A stretch of 64,000 nt of DNA, from positions 17,109-81,108 of the forward strand of contig CAZKXX010000003.1 of NCBI GenBank assembly GCA_964556705.1. The letters run 5' to 3'. This document shows, in pieces, positions 16,658-25,817 of the stretch; position 1 is the stretch's first letter; each line of letters begins with the position of its first letter. The stretch is from CAZKXX01 sp964556705 (GTDB lineage: Bacteria > Acidobacteriota > Terriglobia > UBA7540). Made by a program: the position numbers and the translations under genes. The notes below the pieces were generated by a model that had not been told where the DNA came from, ran no database searches, and worked only from the letters and a program-made list of their open reading frames with translations.

Positions 16658-17869
16658 TCAGCGCCCGAGAAAACCGAACATTCCTTTTCCTTCCTTCTTC
16701 TTCGGCGGCTGGGGGGCCAGAGCCCGGCCCGCCAGGGTCTCCGCCCACTCATTGATGGCGCGCAGAAACTCCGACCGCGATTCGAGAAGAAGGGGCTTGC
16801 CGAGATTGACCGATTTGATAACCTCCCCGTACTGGTTGGGAATCCGGCGATACACCGCCTTGCGGATGGCCTTTTCCACTTGCGCGTCGCTGATCGGAGC
16901 GTTCCGGGCATGGCGGTTGATGATCACCCAGGCGTGCTCAGGGGGAAAATCGACCCGGGCGAGGTATTCGAGCAGACGCGCGGCGTTGCGCAGGGCCGGG
17001 ATCTCCGGCGTGGCGATGATGGAGATGCGATCCGCCCGGCCCATGACGGCGAGGTTGTGCTCGGTCATCGCCGGCGGGCAGTCCACGATCACAAATTCGT
17101 ACTGCGACCGGAGAAAGTCCATCGTCCGCTCGATGGCCTCCGCGGGCGTGTGACGCGGCAGGTCGAGCGCCTCCGGGGCGGGCAACAGATCCAGTCCGCT
17201 CGAATGCCGGGTCAGGAATCCCTGGAGCAGGTCGGCATCCAGACGGTGCGTGTTCTCCACCAGGTCGTAGAAGTTGTACTGATGCTTGGTGAGCGAGAGG
17301 AAGACCGAGGCGTCACCGAGGTCGGGATGCAGGTCCACGAGCAGCGTCTTGCGGGCGTAGCGCTGGGCGAGGAGCGCGGCGAGGTGGACGGCCAGCGTGG
17401 TGACGCCGGTGCCGCCCTTGGCTCCCACCAGGACGAGGATCTGGCCCGTCACCTGTTCGCGCTTATCCTTCTTCCGCCCGCCCACGCGGGCCAGGGCCTC
17501 GATCAATTGATCCCGGTCCAGCGGCTTGATGACGTACTCGCCGCAGCCCGAACGCATGGCGCGAATGATGAGGTCGGGCTGGGTCTGGGAAGAGATGGCG
17601 AAGACCGCGGCCTCGGGGACGACGGCACGGAGCTGCTCGGCGGTGCGGCTGGCCTTTTCGCGATCCAGGTCGAAGTCCACGAGGCAAACGTCCGGCTGGA
17701 GGTCTTTCACCCGGTCGAGGAAAATCGAGTCGCCCTCCTCCGCCAGGTAGTAGCGCAGTTCGCTGGTCAGTTGCACGAGTTGCGTCGAGTCGATAAACCC
17801 CTTGAGCTGATTCAAGGACTCGGGGTCGAGACAAATCGTAACGACCGAAAGTGAATCCCGCGTTCTCAT
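16658..17869 (-). CDS. cpaE: Pilus localisation protein TadZ/CpaE
   Basis: This MinD/ParA-like protein places the Tad apparatus, typically at the cell pole. It has 403 residues: an N-terminal receiver-like domain (1-120, VDFDLDREKASRTAEQLRA) and a C-terminal ATPase domain with a deviant Walker A, GAKGGTGVTTLAVHLA (about 148-163), and FVIVDCPPAMTEHN as the Walker B/switch II part. The ATG at 17869 is used because the conserved domain begins a few residues later; a longer frame to 17926 overlaps the previous gene's end. TadA follows 34 bases downstream. Confidence 0.9.
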   Translation of the reverse strand: MRTRDSLSVVTICLDPESLNQLKGFIDSTQLVQLTSELRYYLAEEGDSIFLDRVKDLQPDVCLVDFDLDREKASRTAEQLRAVVPEAAVFAISSQTQPDLIIRAMRSGCGEYVIKPLDRDQLIEALARVGGRKKDKREQVTGQILVLVGAKGGTGVTTLAVHLAALLAQRYARKTLLVDLHPDLGDASVFLSLTKHQYNFYDLVENTHRLDADLLQGFLTRHSSGLDLLPAPEALDLPRHTPAEAIERTMDFLRSQYEFVIVDCPPAMTEHNLAVMGRADRISIIATPEIPALRNAARLLEYLARVDFPPEHAWVIINRHARNAPISDAQVEKAIRKAVYRRIPNQYGEVIKSVNLGKPLLLESRSEFLRAINEWAETLAGRALAPQPPKKKEGKGMFGFLGR

Positions 17870-17922
17870 CTGGGCTCTCTCGAAACCGCCGGCCGGTCCT
17901 TCGACTTGGCCGTCCCGCGCTC

Positions 17923-19404
17923 TCAAGGCGTCGTGGGCGCGGGCGGCTCGGCCTCTTGGCGAGTTCGGCCTTCGCCGGGCGCAATCCCCTTGTCAAACCT
18001 CTCCGTGTCGAGGTTCTCGATTACGGTTTTCGGTTCTTCGGGCAGCTTGTCGGGCGCCCGCACCGGGTCCACGATGCGGGGCGTAACCAGGACCATGAGT
18101 TCGGCGCGCGAACGGCTGATGTTTTTCGACCGGAACAGGTGGCCGAGAATCGGAATGTCGCCGATGCCCCGAATCTTCGAGAGCAGAGCCTGCGTCCGCT
18201 GGTCGATCAGCCCGGCGATTCCGAAAGTCTGTCCGTCACGCAGCTCGATTTCCGTCTCCGCGCGGCGCGTGGAGACAGCCGGAACGACGAAGCCAGAGAT
18301 CGTCAGGGCGTTGGTAAAATCCAGCGTGCTGACCTCGGGCGCTACCTGAAGCCGGATGACGTCGTCCTTCTGGATGTATCCGGTGAACTCCAGGCGGACG
18401 CCGAAGGGACGGAACTGGATGGTGACGGCAGTGAAATTCGTACCTCCCTGGACCACCGGGAAGGGAAATTCGCCGCCCGCCAGGAACTGCGCGGGCTTGC
18501 CGTTCATCGCGAGCAGGTTGGGCTCCGCGAGGATCTGGAGAATGTTCTTTTGCTGAAGGGAGCGAATCGTCGCGCCGAGGTTCAGGTCCGGCCGGAAGAG
18601 GAAAATATTCAGCAAGTCCGTAATTGAAACCGCAGTCTCGGACCCCGTCAGCGGGGCCCCGATGACGCCCGAAATTTCGGTTTGCCCGCCCGCTCCGCCC
18701 GTCGGGGGCCCGAATTGCTGCGTCGAAAGGGTTCCCGGAGTGTTCAGCGTTCCCGTGCTGAACAGGTTGAATCCGAACTGGTCCAGCTTGGTCCGGTCCA
18801 CTTCCGCGAACTTGACTTCCAGAAGGATCTGTCGCTCGTGAGGCGGGTCGGCGACGGACATCGAATTCAGCACGGTTTTGGAAACCGAGGTAGCCATTTT
18901 CATCACGGCTTCCATCACTGCCGGGTTGGAAACGGCGCCGGAGATGATCAGGCGGTCGCCGTCGGCCTGCACCATGATGGGCTCGTCGGGGAAGGCGAGC
19001 TGGATGCCGTCCCGCAGCGCCGCCGTGTCCAAATCCACCATCACGTCGAGCATTCGTGAGCGCCCCGCTTCGTCCCAGAGAATCAAGCTGCTCGTTCCCA
19101 CATTGCGGCCCGTCACCACGACCTGCGACGGAGTCGTGGTAATGGCCTCGACGGTGTTGGGATTGCTGACCAGCACGCGTCGCAGGCGGCTTTCCAGATT
19201 GATGACCAGGCTCTTTCCGACCAGGACGTGGAGCGTCTGCGTCTCGACGGCGGTTTCCTGGCCGAAGCCCGCTTCCGCTCCCCCGAGGAGAGTCGCCGCA
19301 GCCAGGATCCATAAAGCTCGAAGACCGAAAGGGCGGGGTCGAGGCGCGTCGCCCGCCCCGAGGAGCCATCTACTCGAACGTCGCCTCACTGCGTTTGTCT
19401 CCAT
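17923..19404 (-). CDS. cpaC: Tad outer-membrane secretin
   Basis: This protein (RcpA/CpaC) forms the outer-membrane channel for the Flp pilus. It has 493 residues with an export signal about residues 25-48, an N-terminal pilus-secretin domain (LHVLVGKSLVINLE to GTSSLILWDEAGR), a BON-like domain (PDEPIMVQADGDRLIISGAVSN) and the C-terminal secretin domain (about 270-450) with the hallmark VPAVSTRRAETEIELRDGQT and GIGDIPILGHLFRS. The start lies 35 bases inside the end of cpaB, a coupling overlap. The C-terminal tail is disordered and Pro-rich. Confidence 0.93.
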   Translation of the reverse strand: METNAVRRRSSRWLLGAGDAPRPRPFGLRALWILAAATLLGGAEAGFGQETAVETQTLHVLVGKSLVINLESRLRRVLVSNPNTVEAITTTPSQVVVTGRNVGTSSLILWDEAGRSRMLDVMVDLDTAALRDGIQLAFPDEPIMVQADGDRLIISGAVSNPAVMEAVMKMATSVSKTVLNSMSVADPPHERQILLEVKFAEVDRTKLDQFGFNLFSTGTLNTPGTLSTQQFGPPTGGAGGQTEISGVIGAPLTGSETAVSITDLLNIFLFRPDLNLGATIRSLQQKNILQILAEPNLLAMNGKPAQFLAGGEFPFPVVQGGTNFTAVTIQFRPFGVRLEFTGYIQKDDVIRLQVAPEVSTLDFTNALTISGFVVPAVSTRRAETEIELRDGQTFGIAGLIDQRTQALLSKIRGIGDIPILGHLFRSKNISRSRAELMVLVTPRIVDPVRAPDKLPEEPKTVIENLDTERFDKGIAPGEGRTRQEAEPPAPTTP

Positions 19405-20203
19405 GGATAACTTCGACCGTGTAGAATTGCGGCGGCGGCGGCGCCGGCTTGCTGGTGGCGACGGCCGACCGGGGCCTTCGGACGGGCTCGGGCTCGGTTT
19501 TCTTGATACCCCCCGTCAGTTCGGCGAGCGTGACCGGACTCGTTTCCGGCGTCTCCTTGTCCGCGCCGCTGCGCAGGACAAACTGGATGGTTGCCTGAGA
19601 GCTCGCCAGCGTCAGTTTCTGTGCGTCTTCCGGAGACAGCAGCAGCGTGACGACCGTCACCGTCTCCGGCTTCCCCTGCGGGTCAGGCTGAATCTTCTGC
19701 CCCGCGGAGAGAACTTCCACATCCTGCAAAATCGTCTGCGTGACAGGAGAATCCATTCCCAAGGGGCGGAACGTGGCCAGAACGTCCACGCGCGAGCCGG
19801 GATACATGAAACCCGCCACGCCCACCACTTCATTCGAACGCACGGCCGTGGCGCGCATCCCCGGCGGAATCTTCGCCGTCAGCCCGATGCCCGACCCGGG
19901 TACTGCCAGGTTACGCTCGATCACGGGCTCTTTTTCGCCCAAAGGATATATCGGCGAACGGCCGACCACCTCTTCGACCTTTGTGAACGATCCCGCCAAT
20001 GGGACCGTCGCCGGCCAGTCGATGGTCGTCAGGTCCTCAGCCTTGAGGATCGCCCCCGGGTCCACCGCCCGAACCGTGGCGACCACTTTAACCGTCTGAG
20101 GCTTAGTCTCCTGACCGCTGAGACGGGTATAAAGGAAGTACGTAGCTCCTCCAGAAACCACCAAGGCCATCGCCAGAGCGATTAATACGCGTCGAGTTTC
20201 CAT
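19370..20203 (-). CDS. cpaB: Tad pilus assembly protein CpaB/RcpC
   Basis: This is a periplasmic, membrane-anchored assembly factor that carries an SAF domain. The 277-residue protein has an N-terminal anchor (VLIALAMALVVSGGATYFLY), the SAF domain (about residues 40-110; VDPGAILKAEDLTTIDWP, GEKEPVIERNLAVPG) and the second beta domain GMRATAVRSNEVVGVAGFMYPGSRVDVLAT. A Pro-rich tail precedes the end. It overlaps the secretin gene by 35 bases and follows cpaA by three bases. Confidence 0.92.
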   Translation of the reverse strand: METRRVLIALAMALVVSGGATYFLYTRLSGQETKPQTVKVVATVRAVDPGAILKAEDLTTIDWPATVPLAGSFTKVEEVVGRSPIYPLGEKEPVIERNLAVPGSGIGLTAKIPPGMRATAVRSNEVVGVAGFMYPGSRVDVLATFRPLGMDSPVTQTILQDVEVLSAGQKIQPDPQGKPETVTVVTLLLSPEDAQKLTLASSQATIQFVLRSGADKETPETSPVTLAELTGGIKKTEPEPVRRPRSAVATSKPAPPPPQFYTVEVIHGDKRSEATFE

Positions 20204-20206
20204 AAT

Positions 20207-20749
20207 TCAGCCCCTCCACAATATCATCGCCAGAGCATAAGTCGTACCAAGGGCGATCGGGACGCCGTACGGAAGACGGACTGCCTTGGGGTCCGAGAGG
20301 TTGATGTCGGGATGAGGCCGCAGTCCGAAAATCGCATGGAAATGAAGCAACGAGCCTAAGTTTCGCAGGGTGCTTCCGGCGCGGTGATGATACAGCATGA
20401 AGGCAACCGCCATCAAGCCTCCCGTGAGGGCCGTGGCGATGAGGATGACCACGATTTGCTGGAACCCCGCCCAGCTTCCGATCGCCCCCATCAGCTTCAC
20501 GTCGCCGCCGCCCATGCCACGGACAAGGAAGAGCAAGAAGAAAATCCCTCCGCCCGTCAGCAGACCGAGAAGGCCGTCCAGAAGACCGTGCCAGCCGGCC
20601 AGGCCCAAGCGCAGGGCCAAGCCGGCCAGAACAGCCGTGTAGGTGAGACGATTGGGAATCCGTCGCGTGCGAACGTCGCACACTGCCGCTCCGCAGGCGA
20701 CCGCCGCCGCGACACCTGTAAAATAGAACTCCACCGTTCTCGTCCCCAA
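20207..20749 (-). CDS. cpaA: Prepilin peptidase, A24 family (CpaA/TadV)
   Basis: This membrane aspartic peptidase cleaves the leader of Flp and the TadE/F pseudopilins. The 180-residue protein has about five or six helices. Catalytic aspartates are D25 in VCDVRTRRIPNRL and D83 in the GMGGGDVKLM motif. It lacks the N-terminal methylase domain of PilD, as expected for the Tad subtype. It lies between flp and cpaB in the usual order. Confidence 0.93.
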   Translation of the reverse strand: MGTRTVEFYFTGVAAAVACGAAVCDVRTRRIPNRLTYTAVLAGLALRLGLAGWHGLLDGLLGLLTGGGIFFLLFLVRGMGGGDVKLMGAIGSWAGFQQIVVILIATALTGGLMAVAFMLYHHRAGSTLRNLGSLLHFHAIFGLRPHPDINLSDPKAVRLPYGVPIALGTTYALAMILWRG

Positions 20750-20763
20750 AGAGCGCTGCGGTC

Positions 20764-20782
20764 GCCTGCCTCAGCGGCAGGC
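20764..20782 (-). terminator. Stem-loop between flp and cpaA, possible attenuator
   Basis: GCCTGCC and GGCAGGC form a 7-bp stem with a 5-base loop in the 73-base gap. The lack of a T-run makes full termination unlikely. A partial stop or 3'-end stabiliser here would raise flp mRNA above the rest of the operon, as is usual for major pilins. Confidence 0.4.
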
Positions 20783-20822
20783 CGGATTTCCCCAAACCGA
20801 TCGGTCGAGTCCGTCCGACGTG

Positions 20823-21020
20823 CTAGGAGACGTACTGGGCGAGCTTGTTTCCGATGGCCTCGAACGCGTTGTTGATGGCATTGGCCACCGTGCCCATGCC
20901 GACAACCGCCGCGAGCGCGATCAGAGCAGCGATCAACGCGTATTCGATCAAGTCCTGGCCCGATTCCTCCTCGTGCAGAGCAAGAACCGCATTCTTCATC
21001 GTCGCAAACAAATTCTCCAT
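20823..21020 (-). CDS. flp: Flp-type major pilin
   Basis: This 65-residue precursor of the Tad pilus subunit has a short leader ending at Gly21, then the mature N-terminus QDLIEYALIAALIALAAVV with the conserved Glu at +5 and Tyr at +6. The rest is a short helix (NAINNAFEAIGNKLAQYV). Cleavage by the adjacent CpaA is expected. GGAGG five bases upstream of the ATG at 21020 fixes the start; longer frames upstream are not needed. It is the first gene of the Tad operon, with a strong promoter upstream. Confidence 0.93.
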   Translation of the reverse strand: MENLFATMKNAVLALHEEESGQDLIEYALIAALIALAAVVGMGTVANAINNAFEAIGNKLAQYVS

Positions 21021-21112
21021 GTGTTCCTCCGCCTTTCTTTGCAAGTCTCCCCGTCGCGGCAACGCCGCGAGGCGCGCGGGGTCTGAATTTCCTCGGCCGA
21101 AGATCATGCAGA

Positions 21113-21140
21113 ATCTTAGCCAAATCCAGAGTGGAGTCAA
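21113..21140 (-). promoter_or_regulatory. Predicted strong promoter of the flp/Tad operon
   Basis: On the minus strand TTGACT (21140-21135), 16 bases and TAAGAT (21118-21113) lie about 90 bases before flp. Directly upstream is an AT-rich stretch (about 21141-21165) that could act as an UP element. The transcript leader would contain a hairpin, CGCGGC-AAC-GCCGCG on the plus strand at 21055-21069. The remaining intergenic sequence to 21269 shows nothing clear. Confidence 0.6.
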
Positions 21141-21269
21141 GGGATTTTTTAATCTTTTGTATTTAGAGGCTTAGAGGTGTTAGCAGACTACAAAAGGCCT
21201 CAGTCTGTCCACAATCGTGCACATTCAGTGTGTCCTGACCGTTCCCACTCGGATACGCCGTGCGGGCAT

Positions 21270-23021
21270 TCAGAAGAGTGGATTAGGGCCAGTTTTCGAA
21301 GCGCCAGAGTGCATTTCTAGCTCGAAGCCAGTGCCTTTCGGGCATTCAGACCCTATTCTTGACATGGCGAAATATCGCCAATGCTCCGCCGCCAGCGGAC
21401 GGCATAGTCTGTAATTCGCCAGGAGAAAGTCGCGGACGGGGTCCGAGGCCATCACTTCCTGGGGGGTAGCAGGCCAGCTCCGCGGAATAGTCTCAAAGTT
21501 GAACGAGGGGGCGTACATGACAAATGCCGGCGGGTGATTGGTGAGGTCCTGTAGCACCTCAGACATCTGCTCCCGGGTGTGCATTCCGAGTTGGACGTAT
21601 TCGTGCCGCGTGGGGTTCTGGGTCGCTGAAAAGAAGTAATAAATAGGCTGGTAGGGATAGACATAAACGCGGTCCCCGGGGTGGGTGTGGCGGAGCAGAT
21701 AGGAGAGGACTTCATCCGGGAACGCCACGCGGATCGTTCCTCGACGAGTCTCCAACCTGTGCTTGGCACGGATTGGACCGCCGATATAGAAACTCAGCCC
21801 GAAGCTGGTAAAGAAAACGAGAAACACGGTTGCGAGCAAAGGGGCAATGCGCGGAAGCAGCCAGGAGGAGAGTCCCCGCACCCCGACCACCCATCCGAGC
21901 ACCAGGAAAAGTGGCGGGCCGAGGTAAACGAGGTGGTCGAATTCCGGCCGGCCGGTTGAAATGGCGGAAAGCGTGAGTCCCAGGACCACGCTGCTGACCA
22001 AAACGAAGTAGGGCGAAGCGGCAGTCGCGCTCGATTCGACGCCTCTTCCCAATCGCCGGAGGTGGACGGTAAGGTAAAGCGCGGCGAGGAACGGCAACAC
22101 CGGCACGACGAAGCACGGAAGAGTGAAGAGAACATTCAGCAGGCGCTCAAACCAGGGGCCGCTTCCGTAGATTTTCTCCCAGCCTTCCATGGCCACATTG
22201 ATGTAGCCGTAGGGGAGGCGATTGGCCTCCGAGTAATGCCTCAGAGGCCAGAGCCAGCCGGAAAAGGCGGCGCCCAAACTTCCCCGGGCAGCGAAATAAC
22301 CGAAAGTCCCGATGACAGGCCACGCGAGACCCGTCAACAGTGCTCCTGCCTGAGCCGTACGGAATTGAATACGCCCAAGGCCTCGCCACGCGACGAGCGC
22401 CAATCCCAGCGCCAAGCCGAGGAGCAGCCCCGCGCCCTTGGACTGCTCAAACAGCGCCGTCAGCGCGGTAAAGGTCCCAAGGCCGAAGGCCAGCGCCGGC
22501 GCGCGGCGTTCGAGCCACAGCACAGCGAAGTAGAGAGCCAGTGAGGCCGTGACCGCGCTGTCCCAGTTATGGAGCACAAAAGCGCGATGCGGAATTCCGA
22601 CAGTCAGGAACAGCCACGCGGTCAGGGCCGAAACGGGCCGCGAGCAGACCCTCCGAGCTAGGAGATAAGTGAGAGCGGAGAAGACGCCACCGTAAACCGG
22701 CAGGAGCGTTCCGGCGACAACATAGGAGGGCCCGAAGACTTTGAACAACAAAGCCAGCAGGTAAAACGAACCCGGCGTGTAGAAAGCGAAGAAGTCGCGA
22801 TAGAGGACCTGTCCTTCCAGAATGCGGATTGCGCCCTGGAGCGCGATGCCCTCGTCTGGAAACAGGGCGGAATAATTCCGAAAGGGCCAGAGGACGGCCA
22901 CCGAAGCTGAAGCGAGCAGGACGGCCAGAGCCAGGTCGCGGGGGCATCGCTCCGGAAAAAACAGCCCTGACTCAGCGTCTCGTTCCTCGCGTCCGGTTCG
23001 GCCTGGGGTAGAGGGCGTCAA
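21270..23021 (-). CDS. GT39/GT-C-like membrane glycosyltransferase
   Basis: This 583-residue multi-spanning protein resembles the ArnT/PMT_2 group that moves sugars from lipid-linked donors outside the membrane. Evidence is the early loop FPDEGIALQGAIRILEGQVLYRDFFAFYTPGSFYL, with the acidic residue typical of GT-C folds, followed by about ten helices and a C-terminal soluble part (VYVYPYQPIYYFFS). The start is an in-frame TTG at 23021 with no good ribosome-binding site, so the true start may lie a few codons away. It is the last gene of a membrane-glycosylation block just before flp. Confidence 0.72.
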   Translation of the reverse strand: MTPSTPGRTGREERDAESGLFFPERCPRDLALAVLLASASVAVLWPFRNYSALFPDEGIALQGAIRILEGQVLYRDFFAFYTPGSFYLLALLFKVFGPSYVVAGTLLPVYGGVFSALTYLLARRVCSRPVSALTAWLFLTVGIPHRAFVLHNWDSAVTASLALYFAVLWLERRAPALAFGLGTFTALTALFEQSKGAGLLLGLALGLALVAWRGLGRIQFRTAQAGALLTGLAWPVIGTFGYFAARGSLGAAFSGWLWPLRHYSEANRLPYGYINVAMEGWEKIYGSGPWFERLLNVLFTLPCFVVPVLPFLAALYLTVHLRRLGRGVESSATAASPYFVLVSSVVLGLTLSAISTGRPEFDHLVYLGPPLFLVLGWVVGVRGLSSWLLPRIAPLLATVFLVFFTSFGLSFYIGGPIRAKHRLETRRGTIRVAFPDEVLSYLLRHTHPGDRVYVYPYQPIYYFFSATQNPTRHEYVQLGMHTREQMSEVLQDLTNHPPAFVMYAPSFNFETIPRSWPATPQEVMASDPVRDFLLANYRLCRPLAAEHWRYFAMSRIGSECPKGTGFELEMHSGASKTGPNPLF

Positions 23022-23060
23022 GGGCGTGTCTTCGCACCGAGTGGCGACAGGGGGCAGCCG

Positions 23061-24152
23061 CTATTCGAAAAAGAGCACTTTGGGAATCATGCCGCTTTCC
23101 GCTCGTTCCATATCCTTGGCGTGAATCCTGTACCCTGGCTCGATGTTTTTGACCACCGACGGAATCGCGGTCGGGTCGTCCTCGACATGATACGTGCAGA
23201 GGACCATCCGTGGCCGGAAGCTTTGGAGCGTTTGCTTCGCCCCGCGCAGGGCCAGGCGCTCCGAGCCTTCGATGTCCATCTTGATGAAATCCACGCGCTT
23301 CAGGCCCAGATCCTCGACCAGGGTATCGAGGGGAAGCACGGGGACTTCGACGGAGGAAGTCCTTTCACCCCTGTCTTCGAAAAAGTTGCTGCGAGCGGAA
23401 TTCTCGTCGGAGGCGAAGAAGGTCAGAATCTCTGGCTCGTGCCACAGGCCCGCCTTGACGATCCGTACGCGACCGCTTGCGATTTCCGCCGCCAAGTTTG
23501 CCTCCAGACAGGCGAGGTTCGTCGGATCGGGCTCGACGGCCACCACCAGCCCCGCGCCCTCGCGGAGCGCGAAGGCGGTGAAGACGCCGACGTGAGCCCC
23601 GCCGTCAATCACCGTATCACCCGGCCGGACGCGCACCGAATCGCTGGTGTAGACCTCCTGCGTGGTTACTTCCCACGTCAGCCAGTGCATGAGCTCGCCG
23701 CCCGGCTCCGGGATCCAGAACTTTCCGAGTGGCGTCTGGTAAAGCTCCAGGGTCCGGCCGTTCGTGCGCTTCTGCTCGAGCAGGCGGACGGAATCGAGAG
23801 TTGCCTCACCGGGATGCCGGACCTGTGCGCAGGGCGCGAGCGCCGCTCGCCGGGCTCGCTCCCAACTGAGATACGGGAAGTCCCCCGCAAACTTCCCGTA
23901 AATGATCGCTCCTCTCCACCACGCCGAGCAGCCAACCTTGTCAAAACTCGACCAGAACGCCGCCGCAACCACCATGACCCCGGCAAGGATCCAGGCTTTT
24001 CCTTCGCGGCTCGACCACAGGAGGCCGAGGGCCGCTACGACAAGGATCAACGCCGGTGTGTCAAAAAGCGAGAAAACCCACCCGGCGATGCCCGCGAGCA
24101 GGGTCACTGCCAACGCCACTTGTCTACGGCGAACCTCAGTGAGGAATGGCAC
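23061..24152 (-). CDS. FkbM family methyltransferase, membrane-anchored
   Basis: This 363-residue protein has two N-terminal helices (about residues 12-60), then an FkbM-type SAM methyltransferase domain (about 140-360). Motifs are TVIDGGAHVGVFTAFALREGA, VVAVEPDPTNLACLEANL and VDFIKMDIEGSERLALRGA. FkbM enzymes usually O-methylate sugars or polyketides. Here, among glycosyltransferases, methylation of a surface sugar is a reasonable inference. The start is GTG at 24152 with AAGGAG upstream. The membrane anchor is unusual for the family. Confidence 0.85.
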   Translation of the reverse strand: MPFLTEVRRRQVALAVTLLAGIAGWVFSLFDTPALILVVAALGLLWSSREGKAWILAGVMVVAAAFWSSFDKVGCSAWWRGAIIYGKFAGDFPYLSWERARRAALAPCAQVRHPGEATLDSVRLLEQKRTNGRTLELYQTPLGKFWIPEPGGELMHWLTWEVTTQEVYTSDSVRVRPGDTVIDGGAHVGVFTAFALREGAGLVVAVEPDPTNLACLEANLAAEIASGRVRIVKAGLWHEPEILTFFASDENSARSNFFEDRGERTSSVEVPVLPLDTLVEDLGLKRVDFIKMDIEGSERLALRGAKQTLQSFRPRMVLCTYHVEDDPTAIPSVVKNIEPGYRIHAKDMERAESGMIPKVLFFE

Positions 24153-24266
24153 AGCGAGCTCCTTTTATCTTCGCAGGGGCAACCCGGCCTCTGCATCGGA
24201 GAAGCGCAAAGCTGAATTATCGCAGATGCTGCAAAGAAATGCGTTCGTGCATGGGCAGCCTGCCGG

Positions 24267-25817
24267 CTATAAGCCGGGGTCCGGCAATTCAGCGCCGTTC
24301 TCGCCCTCCTCGGGATCGCGAAGCCGCGGGATCCACACGAACAACTTCTCTCCGAAGCCCGCCCTTTCCGGGAACGGCAGGTCCAGCGATGTCCGGAGTT
24401 GATAGTTCTGAAGAATCGCACGGCGGACCGAATCGGAAAGGCAAATCTCGGTCCCGCGCCGCGCCTCCGCCTCGTTGTGGAGGTCCGTGGTCAAAAGGAG
24501 GACGCCGAAGCGGCGGGACTCGAACTGACCTCTCCAGTCGGCCTCGTCGATTTTTCCCGTGCAGGCCAGCCAGGAGTAAACGTACAGGTCGGAAATCGGC
24601 GTGGCAAGGCCGGCGCGAAGCAGCCGGCCGGTATAAAATGCCGCGCCTTCGGCGGCGGTGCGGAAATTGGCGCGGAGATAGCTTTGAATGGCGCGGTCCC
24701 GCTCGAAATCCTGTTCGCTGGGAGCCAGTGTGGCAATACGGGTCGAGACCGCAAGGCTGACCGCGAACAGGGCGGCAACTTTCATTATCTCGCGCCGTTC
24801 CGAGAGACTCTGTGTCACCTGCGCCGAGGCCAGGGGCGTGAGGAGTGCCACCAACTCGAGGAAGTAGTTCGGCGCGCTCCCCTCTTTGCTCAGCCCTGCG
24901 AGCGTAATCGCCACGACGGCAGACAGGTAACAGGCGAGCAGGCGGTTCGGGGAACGCCGAAGAAACGCCAAAGCGAGCAGGCCGGGCGCAAGGAAGAACA
25001 CTCCCAGAAAAAGAACACCGTCACCGAAACGCGTCCAGGTCAGAGGCAGCACGTTGTATCCGACCCAGTGAAGCAGGAAGTCCTGACCCCGAAAGAGGAC
25101 GAACTGAAAGGCCAGTACGCCGGCGACTCCGCCTGCCACGAATAATCCCGCGAATTGCGCTGCGTGCCGCCAACGTCGCTCGACAAAAAGGAAGGCGACG
25201 ACCGCCGCCGGCGCTGCAACGAACTGCTGTTTGTAGAAGACGGCCAGCAAGAACAAGGGAAGGGACCACAGCACGCGAGCGTCATTCCGGAATCGAAAGG
25301 AAACCAGGAATCCGCAGAAAGAGATCAGAAGCGCCGGGATATCGCAGCGCGCCGAAAGGCCGAACAAGCTGACGAAGCTGTAGGACAACAGCCACAGCGC
25401 GGCCAGCAGGGCGGCGGCGCAACGGCCGGACAGCCACCCGGCGAGCAAGGCGGCAGCCGCCGCCAGGCCCAGCGTGGCCATCATCCCGAGAAGACGCAGC
25501 GGCAAGTAAGATGGCCGCTCGGGATCCACGAGCTGCGCGCCCAGAAAGTAATAGAGCGGCCCGTAGATCATCGCGTCGAAGCGCTCGGCGGAAGCCGGGG
25601 CGTAAACGGGAAGACCTTGGCGGAAGTGACGGATTTCGGCCAGGCGCATGCCTTCGATATGCGCCAAGTCGGCGGGATAGCGGAGCCGGTCCGGCCAGGA
25701 GGAGAGGTTCCACGCGGCGAACGCCGCGGCCGCCAGCAGAGACAGTACGAGAAGAGGAGATTTTGCGCGGGGTCCGGTTCCGACCGAAGAGAGTTCGCCG
25801 GAGAACGAAGGATTCAT
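24267..25817 (-). CDS. GT-C-like membrane glycosyltransferase, paralogue 2
   Basis: This 516-residue protein has about ten helices and a C-terminal soluble domain. After the first helix it carries YPADLAHIEGMRLAEIRHF, then VYAPASAERFDAMIYGPLYYFLGA, a GT-C-type outer loop with acidic residues. It is clearly homologous to the next gene upstream over its whole length, so the two arose by tandem duplication. The start ATG at 25817 overlaps the upstream stop (ATGA), so they are translated together; the longer open frame to 26054 only shadows the neighbour. Sugar and acceptor are unknown. Confidence 0.75.
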   Translation of the reverse strand: MNPSFSGELSSVGTGPRAKSPLLVLSLLAAAAFAAWNLSSWPDRLRYPADLAHIEGMRLAEIRHFRQGLPVYAPASAERFDAMIYGPLYYFLGAQLVDPERPSYLPLRLLGMMATLGLAAAAALLAGWLSGRCAAALLAALWLLSYSFVSLFGLSARCDIPALLISFCGFLVSFRFRNDARVLWSLPLFLLAVFYKQQFVAAPAAVVAFLFVERRWRHAAQFAGLFVAGGVAGVLAFQFVLFRGQDFLLHWVGYNVLPLTWTRFGDGVLFLGVFFLAPGLLALAFLRRSPNRLLACYLSAVVAITLAGLSKEGSAPNYFLELVALLTPLASAQVTQSLSERREIMKVAALFAVSLAVSTRIATLAPSEQDFERDRAIQSYLRANFRTAAEGAAFYTGRLLRAGLATPISDLYVYSWLACTGKIDEADWRGQFESRRFGVLLLTTDLHNEAEARRGTEICLSDSVRRAILQNYQLRTSLDLPFPERAGFGEKLFVWIPRLRDPEEGENGAELPDPGL